Part shown: one piece after another, positions 1-12,200 of the stretch
Numbering within the stretch: the stretch's first letter is position 1
How the letters are laid out: each line of letters begins with the position of its first letter
Assembly: GCF_027172205.1 (NCBI RefSeq)
Contig: NC_070613.1
Coordinates: forward strand, 26,872,001-26,936,000
From: Podarcis raffonei
Taxonomy: Eukaryota > Chordata > Lepidosauria > Squamata > Lacertidae
DNA length: 64,000 nucleotides
Direction of reading: 5' to 3'
Translations under genes and position numbers: made by a program
Notes under the pieces: model-generated
Databases searched by the model: none
What the model was told of the DNA's origin: nothing
The model's input: the letters and a program-made list of their open reading frames with translations, nothing else

Positions 1-258
1 TGAAGATCACCACACAGAAATGATAAAACTATAAACATTAATAGTTATTACTGATCCCTTGATGAAATCCTGCATGTTTTGCATTATGTGCTCTTCAGCG
101 GCAAACACAATGTTCCGTATAAAATGCTTGAGATGACAATAACTTGCTAAATTGTGATTACTGAAGACACATTTTAGTTAATAATCTGGGTTATTGCTCA
201 CTCATTTGGTGTTCTTGTTCGTTCTTTTGTTTCTAATCGATAACAGCACATATTTCAG

Positions 259-3200
259 AGAACTGCTGTGGACTGCATTCAGAATGCGGATAGAAGAAGT
301 CTGTTAATGGAAATCAATTTATTGCGTGCTCAGCTGAACAACAGAAGAACTGATCTAAGGGGAGAACTAGAAATGGAGCCAAAATGTCATGGTAATTTAT
401 AAGACTCTGTGTTGCTGTGTATGCTTATATATTCATAAAGGTAAAGGGACCCCTGGCCGTTAGGGGTCAACTCTGAGGTTGCGGCGCTCATCTCGCTTTA
501 GTGGTCAAGGGAGCTGGCGTACAGCTACTGGGTCATGTGGCCAGCACATCTAAGCTGCTTCTGGTGAACCAGAGCAGCGCACGGAAACACTGTTTACCTT
601 GCCGCAGGAGAAACTTGTCTAATGTGGGACAAATTTGAGCCATGCACACAGTTGCTACCGCTTTGAACTGCACCTGCAAGATAGTAGTTGGAGCGCTGTA
701 TTTCAAGTGCCATTGGGTCTACCTCATTAGGCACCTTCTCCCTCATTCTACGTCTCAACCTTTGCAACACTTGAGAATCTGGATGACAGACTTTGAAGCA
801 CGCATGCCTTGGAGGTGGGTGAGGTGGTGCTTTTCCCCAAAGCCTTTCCCATCTTTGAAGGCTGCTTGCCTAGATGAAGAGGCACAAGGAAAAGCAGAGA
901 ATAGACAACAGACTGAGGAGAGGGTGGCTTACTTAATAGGGCAAAATAAAGCTGATATTTGTTTGTGACTAAGAGCAATTCTGAGGCAAGCACAGAGACA
1001 GTCACACTAACTAAAGAAATCTAACATACTGATAGGTAAACAGTCACAATACAGTACTGTTTGCCAAAAAGCTTGAGGAAGGAGAAGACTGAAGATGAGA
1101 GAGGTATGTCAAGGGTCTGTTCTGAGTGAAGGCATGAAAGGAACTGGCTTCAAGGGAGGGAGAGTCCACAACTTCCTGTGAAGTTACATTATTTCCTGCC
1201 TTTGAGCAATAAGGAGAGCCAAATCCCTCTTGGCGATATCCCAAAGCCATGGAAGAACTGTCTCTTCCTGTTCCTTAAGGCTAATGCTGCCTTTCTTGAC
1301 ATATATGTATGTGTACCTGTTTCTTTGCTACCATTTGCTGAAACGTGTTTTATAAATGGTATATTGGACTTGCTACAGCCATTTGCTCAGGGCGTTTTTT
1401 CCGATCATAAAGGATTAGTGTGTACAGTCAGTTACTTATTGTTTGACTGCATATTCTCTAGAATTGTTGGGGTACAACATGGAAGTGCAAATGGAGCTTA
1501 GTAATATAAAGGACAAAGCAGCTGAGGTTCAGGAGCAGCTGAATTCTGAGAGGGTGATGGTTGCAGAACTGAAGAATGAACTTGGACAGACTAAACTGGA
1601 ACTGGAAACTACACTGAAAGCCCAGCATAAGCACTTAAGAGATCTGGAAGCCATCAGGTGAGATTCTCATTGGCTGGTCCTATAATAAATCTGAAGTTTA
1701 ATGTCAATATAAATTATATATCCATAAGTTTTTATACAAAGTCAGTTTGACTTCTCTGGTTTTTAATTATAGAAAAAACCAATGACCTCTAACTGTAATA
1801 GCTATAATAGCTAATGTGGTATGAGGTTGGTTATTTAATCTGTTTAATTACTTAAATCAGGGCTTATTCACACTGAGCTTTTTCTACTCTTTCCAGGCAC
1901 AGTCTGTGCTTTAAAGCTCCATGTTTTAGCATCCTTTTTTCTTTTCTTTTCTTTTTTTCGCTCCAGAGCTTTGCCTGCGAAAACCTACTCTTTAAAGGTC
2001 AATCAGAGAAAATAGCAATCCACAGATACCCGAATTAACGCTTGCTTTGATTGACCACTAAAGAGCAGGTTTACATGGGGAAACATCTGTGGCAAAAAAA
2101 CCCAAAAAACCCTGGAAAGAGGGGCAAAAGGTAAGGGTGGATAATCCCTTAGATTGACTTGCCTCGTTTTGCTGACGCTTAAGAAAAAATATTCTACAAG
2201 GAACAACATGTTAACTCCACAAACACCAAGGGTTGGGATGATGTCGAATTAGTGGACAAGGAAGGATTCAGTACTTCCTAAACAAATGTCCACCCCCCAT
2301 TACTATTAGGAGGCAAAGATGAAATTGACAACCTAATGTTTCCCTTTTAACATGTAGTTTCACACTCAGTGTCCACACACGTGTGAATAATTTATCCTGT
2401 CCTAGTTACTTTCTTGAAAAAGGTTTATAAAGGCAACCTTGTCTTGACTTTTGTCAGAAATGAACTTAAGGGGAAAGCAGCTGAATTAGATTTGCTCAAA
2501 GACACCATGGCAAGTGAACAGAAGAAATCAAGAGAGCTTCAATGGGCGTTGGAGAAAGAAAGGGCTAAAATAGAACGCAGTGAAGAAAGAGGAAAAGAAG
2601 AGCTTGAGGTAACAGTTCTTGACCCTTAAAACATTCTGAGCATGCGGAATGTAGTTATACAGAGCTATAGATTTTATCTAACTAAATAATGATGCAGCAA
2701 GCAAGGTGTGGAAGTAGAAGCGGTGCACTGACTGACAGTGTCTGGCCTTGTGTGTTTCAGTACCTGAAGCCATATGTTCATCCTTTTAGGGACATGAGAA
2801 GCAGTCTTACGCAAAGTCGGACTTTTTATTTGTCCATCTAATTCAGTATTGTCCACTCTAACTAGCAGTAGCTCTTTAGAGTGTCAGGCAGAGGTCTTTT
2901 ATATTGCTATATCTGAGCCATTTAACTGGTGATGCCTGGAAGTAAGCCTGTGACCTTGTGCATACAAGGAATGTGTTCCAGCACGCTAGTCTCTCCCATG
3001 ATGGACCATATACTTCTAATAAGTATGTGAACTATTCCTCCTCCTCTTCCTTTTTACCAAGTTTAAATCTACTCAGCTGCCAAATGATGCCTGAGGTTTT
3101 TTGATATGCCAGTAGGTGGGAGTCTGAATCCCTTCAAGTTGTCAGAAATAAATTTACATTTCAGCACATTCTCGGTAGGCACCCAAAAGACAGCAGAGGG

Positions 3201-6200
3201 CTTTCTTCTTTTAACAAGACTTTTAAGCTGAGATATTTGCAGGTCTGCATCTGTAATATGTACCTTAATCCTTTTTATTGGAGTCAGGGGGGGAAATATT
3301 TAATGAAGAGACTCCAGCATTAGGTTAAGCCCTGAATTAGAATCACATTTAGTAAGATCTTCTTCAGCCCCAGTAGTGTCAACATTCAAGTTGTATTTTC
3401 AGATTCATTCAGACAGTTGTATATGATTTTCTTTTTTCATTTTGGAAGGATTTGAAATATTCCCTTGAAAATGAGAAACAAAAAGTTGCAGAACTGAGTA
3501 ATCTTTTGGAGCTGGAGAGAGAGCTGTCAACTGATTTGCAAAAGAAGATCCAGTCCCAAGAAACATTGAATGCAGCCCAATTGTCCCAGGAGCGCAGCTG
3601 TAACTCTGAGCTTCAGGTACTTCTGGAATCTGAGAGATTCAGGGTTCTTGAGATAAACAGTGCACTAGAAAGGGAGAAAGAGTTGTGTGCCCAGCTTCAG
3701 GCAGCTGACCAGAAAAGTCAGGATGGAACTCTTACACCAGCTGAAGAATTACTTCAGGATCTGCAGAAACAACTGGACGAAAAGCATGACTGTATAGTTG
3801 CCCTGGTTAGCGAAACTGAGAAATATAAATTGGAAGTTGTGCAATTGAAACAACAGATGGAAATGGAGAGGCAGGTGCAAAGAAAAGCTCTACAGACGGA
3901 GCAAGATGCTAACATCCTGGCACAGAAAAAAGTACACGAATTGGAATCCAAGGTAGAAGATCTTCAGTGGCAGCTTGGGGAGAAGAGACAACAGGTTCAT
4001 CAGCTGCAATGTGAGGAAAAGAAATTGCAAGAAACAATCCAAGAATTGCAGCAAAGAGAACAGAGAGAAGAGCCTGGAGTAAAAGTGGAAAAAGCAGTAT
4101 GTCAGAATCTAAATGAGGTATGGTAGCTTTTAGAACATAAAGTTCAAAATTGCAAGTGATTTTAATTGCCCGATAAAATTGGTAATTTCTAGATCGTTGA
4201 GTCTTAACTGCATGAATCAAAATTGCTTTTAATTGGGGGGAATGAAGGACAATGAAAGCAAAATTTTAGGTATTTCATTAAGCTCTCCTAGCATCTGTCA
4301 AAAATTGCTATTGCAAATGCTAATAAATTTCATTAAGATAATTCATGCTCTGCCCTTCCACTGTGCTCAGGGCAGCTTACAAGAAGTTTAAATCTACTAA
4401 AAAGGGGGAAAGAAAAGACCAATAAAAACCAGCAACAGTTACAGATAACAATAGCTCAAAAATAAGTAGGATCATTTTTTAAAACAGCACCTAAAAGTTT
4501 GTGAGGTGCTTAACTTCATCTAAGCCAGTTATACAGTGGTCAAGGATATTTCATATATTGTTATGTAGCTAATGTCCTTGTACATGTTGTATACCTATTT
4601 GAAAATTATTTTCTAAATAGCTTTGCGTCATGAAGCATGCAGCTTGAAGCTACTAATAGTTGGGTTGGGGTTTTTTTAATGCAGCCTTTATTTAAACGAA
4701 ATCACCATTTATTCTTTGTAATTATGCAAATTGGTATCTTTTAATATTACATGTCCTATCAGTCCTTTCATTTAATTCAATAATAGGATTTTGTACTAGA
4801 TATGGAAATTCAATCCCCCCTTTTTTTTTTTGCATGTACAGACTACTAGGGATACATCTAATGAGCGAACCAGAAAGTGGGTTTTCCAGCAGAAAATTGG
4901 AGGAGTTGAAACAAAAGAATTGTCCTATTCTGCCCTAGTTGGCATGGGAGATGCTACCAAGGAATCTCAAGATCTGCAGATGATTGGACAGAAGCTTATA
5001 AGTGTGTCTTCCACATTGAAACATCTGGCTAACAAAGCTGCCCAAAGGTTAGAGTGATTTCTTGCTACTGTCAATAACTGGATGTTCAGAAACCAATGAC
5101 TCAGCTTACGCTTTTATTGTTAAGGTGGTCGGCTCTTTTATATTAGCAGCATGCCACATTTTGGGGGATGTGGAATTTAATTGACTGTGTTCACCTTGGG
5201 ACAAAGATCCTCCCCTTGCTTCAGAAGGAGATGACATGACCTAAACCTAATCCTTTTGGGGTTAGGTCATTTTGAATGTAAACTTTGGCTACCTACCAAT
5301 GCCAAAATGTATGAATCGCCAGCTTAAATACGATGAGGTAAAATATTTTGTTGACTGAGGTGGAGCAGCCCATCCCAAGATGCACAGAGTCGTACGTTTT
5401 ATTCACAGGAGTTCCACTGAAATAAATAAACATGACTAAGTTGGGTCCATTAGTTTCAATAGATCTCCTTTGAATACAACTTAGCTGAATACAGTCATAC
5501 TTTGGTTCACAAACGCCTTGCGAGTCAAACGTTTTGGCTCCCGAACGCCGCAAACCTGAAAGTGAGTGTTCCGGTTTGCGAACATTCTTTGGAACCCTGA
5601 TGTCCAGCGTGGCTCCCGCAACTTCTGGTTGAGTGCAAGAAGCTCCTGCAGCCAATCAGAAGCCGCACCTTTGTTTTTGAACATTTTTGGAAGTCAAATG
5701 GACTTGTGCCGCTAAATTCCAGGGGTAATACAGTGGTACCTCGGGTTACATACGCTTCAGGTTACAGACTCTGCTAACCCAGAAATAGTGCTTCAGGTTA
5801 AGAACTTTGCTTCAGGATGAGAACAGAAATCGTGCTCCGGCGGTGCAGCGGCAGCAGGAGGCCCCATTAGCTAAAGTGGTGCTTCAGGTTAAGTACAGAC
5901 CTCCGGAACGAATTAAGTACTTAACCCGAGGTACCACTGTAACTTAAAAAGTAACAGTTTTCTTCCCTTTCATGATGTCTCAAATAAACTGGCTGAGTTG
6001 AAGCGGTTTGTGCAGAAGCAGACCATTATGGGTCCTTATAGCCCAGGGTGGTTTACCATGGCAGGCAATGACTCTCTGTATCTCATGCAGAAATCATATC
6101 CTGTGTTGCTGCTCCATATGCTTTAACTGGAGATGATGGGGATCAAAACCAGGAATGGGACACAGGTGGCGCTGTGGTCTAAACCACTGAGCCTCTTGGG

Positions 6201-9200
6201 CTTGCTGATTGGAAGGTTGGCAGTTCAGATCCCCACAGTGGAGTGAGCTCCTGTTTGCTCTGTCCCACCTCTGCCAACCTCGCAGTTCGAAAGCATGCTA
6301 GTGCAAGTAGATAAATAGGTACTGCTGTGGTAGGAAGGTAAACAGTGTTTCCGTGTGCTCTGGTTTCTGTCACGATGTTCCGTTGTGCCAGAAATGGTTT
6401 AGTCATGCTGGCCACATGACTCAGAAAGCTGACTGTGGACAAACACCGGCTCCCTTGGCCTGAAAGCAAGATGAGTGCCGCAACCTCATTGTCGCCATTG
6501 ACTGGACTTGCGACAATGTCCAGGGGTCCTTTATCTTTTTTTTATATATGATATAAGACAGGTATGTCCAAAGTCTGTTTCGGGGGCCTAATCCAATCTC
6601 CTGGTTGGCCCTCACACTTGTTCACTTCATCAAATCTGGCCCTCTTTGAAAAAAGTTTGGACACCCCTGGTATAAGTTAAAGAACAGCTTTCCAGGAGAA
6701 AATGACATAAATTCTTGAATAAAAGTTTTAATCTTCAAGACAGTGATGTAGACCATGAAGATGCCATAGCGTTTAGCCACAGTTTAGATTTGCAATTATT
6801 TTGTATTATTTTTATGTTAAAGAATTCTGAAAGCTGGACTACAGAAATGAAAACTAGGTACTAGTTCTTGCATTATGCTACATTTATACCTATATGCATA
6901 CTGTTACTCTACCTAAATAACAGTTGTTTTTATTTATTCCAGATTACCATTTGAAAAAGCAGATGATGAAGGCTTTGTTGGAATACAAAATAACATTGAA
7001 GAAGTTATCTTGCAGTTACAAATGCTGTCTGGCTTGCCCAACCTGGAAGCAGAGGTGAGAGAAATTAGCACTTATTCAAGACGTTTCTGATACAAAATGT
7101 CATAAGTATGTATGCCTGATAAATTAACATGTGTGTATTCAAAACATGCTACATTTTCTGTGAATTCTGTACACATTGTTCTGTGGACATAGGTCCTACT
7201 GAATTCTGATGGAACTCAGTTTACCCTAGTATGGGACTCTATCCATTAAAAATTATTATTAATTTATTTTAAATATTTCTTCCTGCCTTTCTGACTCAAT
7301 ACGGGGAGCTCAAGGTGGCTCCCAAGAGATCAAAATTTAGCAAAATAATAAAATAGGTATATTTATCTGTTTTATTTTGTTACATTGTTTCATGAAAGTT
7401 TTTCCAAAGTTGATTTAAAGAACAATTGTGGGTACTCTTTTCCTGATCTTGTAGCATGTTAAAAAAATTTATTGGGAGCCAAACTGATCTACTTGAAAAC
7501 TATTTGTTTTTCTATCTAGATAAGTTCAGACTTGCCATCCTCTGCTTCATTGGCTGAAAGATTACTAAAACAGAATGCTGAATTGACTGGGTTTGTCAGC
7601 AGACTGAGCGAGGAGAAGAACAATTTGAGAAATGCAGTCATGAAACTGGAGGAGGAGCTTAGACGATACCAGCAGAGAGGGGCGTGTGGAGACTCGGTAT
7701 GTTTCTACCTAATTTGAATATAGTCCTTCAGTTCACCTTAAGTACTCGTCCAGATGGACTGAGTCATACATCTCTTAAACTGAGTGCATTGCAGGTAACT
7801 TACACATTTTCCCAAATTTTCCCAAATTTGGGTCTCCAGCTGTTTTTGGACTACAGTTCCCATCATCCTTGACCTGCTAGCTAGGGATGATGGTAGTTGT
7901 AGTCCAACAACAGATGGAGACCCAAGTATGGGAAACCCTGCCCTACTGGAATCAAGACCCATCTCATCACAGGGAGGCCTGTTGGCTCTTCCTCTAGGTC
8001 ACTCCCTTCCGTTGCTACCTCACCTCTGGGCATAACACCCAGCTTTGTTCCCTCAATGACTGGCACTAAATAACTTCACCATCCCTGCCCTTACCTTCTC
8101 CCACTTCTCCTGTGTCTCCTGTATTCTGCTGTCTGGCAGCTGGCCATGCTCCTATCTTTCTCAGACCGTATCATTAATAGTCCCCTATAGGATTTGAAGC
8201 CCTTCTGCCTTGTCTCGGGCAACAAGGTCCATGGAAATGAACCAGATCAACATTTACAATGGCTGATTTCTCTCCCCCACCCACCTCTTGCTTGGCTGTG
8301 TTTCCATGGGCACCAAATGACCGACCAGCTGAGGAGCTCTCTTGCGTTCTCTCTGCACTCATCAGCTGGCTGGTAAACAATGATTAGGATCCTAGCAGTT
8401 TTAGGAAGCTTGCCCTATACTGAGTCAGACAGTTGGTCTGTATAGCTCATGAGTTTTGTCTATACTTACTGGCAATACCTTCAGGATTTCAGCCAGGGTC
8501 CTTTCTCTGCCCTACTTGGAGATGCTGGGGGATTGAGCGTCAGACTTTTTTTTGCACACAAAGCAAGATGCTGTACCACCGAGCTACTGTCTTTTGCTGG
8601 AGGGGAGATTTAAACTTTTACTCCCCTCCTAGACCTGAGGAAGATTCCTTCCCTGAAATTGCTGTTTGCATTGTTGGTACCGATGGACTTAATTCTGCAT
8701 TTCTTCAGACTTTCAGACTGTCACTGAACAATGGAGGAAGTGTCGATACTCTCCTTGCTTCTGAGAGAGAGCTCTGGAACAAAGAGAAATTGATTCTGCA
8801 ACAGTCCCTGAAGCAGGCCGAAGCAGAGCTGGCCAAACTGAGGGCAGAATTAAGGAACGAGGCTTTCCTGAGAGAACTGGGGTCAGATTCAGAAAATGCT
8901 GCTTTAAAGGTAAGAGGCCTTTCATCGCCTGCTGTTTGGACATTTTGTTCTATTGTTAAGAATATTACTTGATATCCCACCTTTTCTCCAAGAAGCTCAA
9001 GGTGGCCATCATTCTCTCACTCACCATTTTATCCTTGTAACAACTCTGTGTGGTAGCTTAGGCTGACAGACTGTGACTGGCCCAAACTCGATTCAAGGCT
9101 GAGTGGAGATTTGAGCCCTGGCCTGTCACATCCTAGTCTGCAAGAGCGGTAGACTCGTAATCTGGTGAACCGGGTTCGTGTCTCCGCTCCTCCACATGCA

Positions 9201-12200
9201 GCTGCTGGGTGACCTTGGGCCAGTCACACTTCTCTGAAGTCTCTCAGCCTCACTCACCTCACAGAGTGTTTGTTGTGGGGGAGGAAGGGAAAGGAGATCA
9301 TTAGCCACTTTGAGACTCCTTAGGGTAGTGATAAAGCGGGATATCAAATCCAAATTCTTCTTCCTTTCCTTTCCTTTCTTTTGTTTTTCTTCTGATTTTT
9401 CCTTCGGATAAATGAAAGGAAAAGGCCATTCTGCACTTTGTTGAAGTTCAGAGGAACAAGATCCTGCATTCAAGTGGAGCCTTTTCGCTTTGCCAGTTAA
9501 GGTTGAAGTTGCAGCTCCTCAAACTGCAATACGAACTTCAGGAGCTGCATGGGTAGTGGACAGGGCTGGGGAAGCTGTGGCCCTCCAGAGATTGCTGCAC
9601 TGCAACTCCTATCATCTCCGACCATTGGCCATGCTGGCTGGGGCTGGTGAGAGTTGTAGTCCAACAAAATTCCCCTTTCCTGGCCTAGGATAGGTGGAAA
9701 GAATGACCTCCATTCAGACATCAGACATGACAGAGAGTGTTATTTCTTAATACATTATTTTATTTCCTTTCCTTTCTAGAGAATTTATGGCAGATATCTG
9801 AGAGCAGAGAGCTTTCGAAAGGCTCTCATATACCAGAAGAAATATTTGCTGCTCTTATTGGGCGGGTTTCAGGAGTGTGAAGACGCCACCTTATCCCTCC
9901 TTGCCAGAATGGGCGGGCAGCCTTCCTACACAGACCTAGAGGTGATCACCCGCCGTTCAAAGAGTTTCACTCGGTTCCGCTCAGCAGTTAGAGTATTAAT
10001 CGCAATTTCAAGGTATGATACAGGACATTTGTTTTGTATAAAGTGAACCAAATACATGACCTGCATGTGTAAAGAAATAAAATGATGTAAGTAGGCATCC
10101 ACTCCATTTAAATCTGAGCCCCTGTGTCACTGCAAAGTTACGTATCATGGACGGAAAACAAATCAAGAGATTCTATGGCATGTGTTCTACTCGCAGTACC
10201 TAAGAAAACATGATTCATTTTTCTCTCCTGAATGCCACTAATTGTACAACTTATTATTTAGTTTATCTATGTTTATATTCACAAAAAACAAGCCTACATT
10301 ATTTTAAAAATGTATTACAAAAGCAGTGTTGGGGTGCAGTGCTGTGGTCCCTGGAAGTTCATCCTGAGGGACCTATGATCTTTCTCTGAAAGCAGAGAAG
10401 GAACTCCATTCCTGGAGGCCTCTTCATTGTGGCTGCAGGAACCTTTGTGGCTATCTCTTCTCCAAAGCTGATCAGGGAGACAGGCCAAGAGGCGGCTTTG
10501 AATCCTCAGCTCTCCTGATAAGTGAAAGCACAGCCCCCCCTCCCTTTGACCCTGGGTGGCATGAGATTGACAGCGTTCCAGATTTGGCACTTCTTTCCTA
10601 CTGCCATTGGTTTGCTCTGCCCAGCAAGTTGCATTAGCTGATTTAGAGATTGGCTATGTAGACTGTTTCATGTGTCTATGGAGAATTCTAATCCTGTTGT
10701 TTGCATCAGAAATGTTTAGACAAGTCTTTCTTTGTTCATTTTCAAATTGCAGAATGAAGTTTCTAGTTCGTCGATGGCACCGAGTAACTGGTTATAGTTT
10801 AACAGGCATCAACAGAGATGGTTTTAGCCAGAACACAGGTAAATAATTTTTGACAGATTCCTTTTTAAGGTCTGGTAGTCCTAGACACCAGTGTCTCATT
10901 TTTTAAGGTTAGCAATGAGATAAACTTTTTCTAGTGGTTTGGTTTTTGAGGGACATTTCCCCCCATTCAGAGAAGAGTGTGTGTATGTCTGTCATGCATA
11001 TATGAGGATAGCTTTCTTGAAATCGTATGTTGGTGGTTCTCAGGTGATCTTAAAGTGATCACACCAGTGTTACCATGGCCATCTTTTATAGAGAGAGGAA
11101 ATAAATAGATGCAAAGTAGCACATTTTTAAAATTCTGTGCTGTAGAATACAAACCCGAGCCAAGTCACACATTCACACAGTGGATGGGGAAGCTGATGAG
11201 GTATCAGAGCCCTCAATACTCTGACAGTCATCTCCACAAAGTGCCGCATACTTCGATTTCATTGTAATCAAAGCTTAGTGCTGAAGCAAACTTAAACAAG
11301 TGCCTATAGTATTTGCTTTCGTCTACTATTCTGTGACCATCAGAGGTTTGCCTTCTGCACTACTAGATCTTTAACTGGCCTTTGCTTTTCTTCTAAATTG
11401 CAAAACCAGACATTGTGGCTTTAAAAAGGCAATAAAATGCAATCCTGTAGCATGATACGAAGAATTATTGGAGACTATCCTGACACTCAAATTTCTGTAT
11501 TTTGTGAAAAGAGTCCATAGTGTTGATTTAAGAAGAGAGTTTTGAACACTGTTTTTGAATGCTCAGAACCAGCAAGCAAAGCCCAGAAATTATACTTTGA
11601 CCTATTTGGAAAGGCTCAGCTTCTGGGTTGTAAATTAAACAAAGCTTTGTGGGTTTAAGGTGATACTTCTAAGCCCTCATGGTTGCAGCATAGGCTTGAA
11701 TGGTGACAGCATGATTTGTAAATAAGGCCACCCGTTTCAATGATTTTTACCCATAAGCTACAAGAAACAAGTTCATTAAATGCTGCTGGTGTGCAGAAAT
11801 GGGAGTCTTTGATTTGCTTCTTCTCTTTAGCAGAAAGTTAATTTGTTTGTTTACATAGGTAATGACCTGCGACCTGATTCCTTCCCGGGTGGTCTGGAGC
11901 TCTTTGGAGAACATAGGCATTCATCTTACAGATCTAGATCAGAGCTGGAATCACTTAGATCTCCTCTAAGCTATCAGCATAGGTAAATATCACTGTTTGT
12001 TCTTTACTTGCATGTCTGTGATGGGCTGCTGAAGCAAATTAGCATGCAGCTTCTATTTTCAGAGGTACTGGGGACAAAGCAAGCTAAGAGAGGCTGTCAT
12101 CTTTATGCCATGTTTTGTGAACTTTGCTGGAAACGGAATGCTGGACCCTGACATGACCAAGGAAGCCATTCCTTAGGCATGAATACTGGCTTACAAGGAG

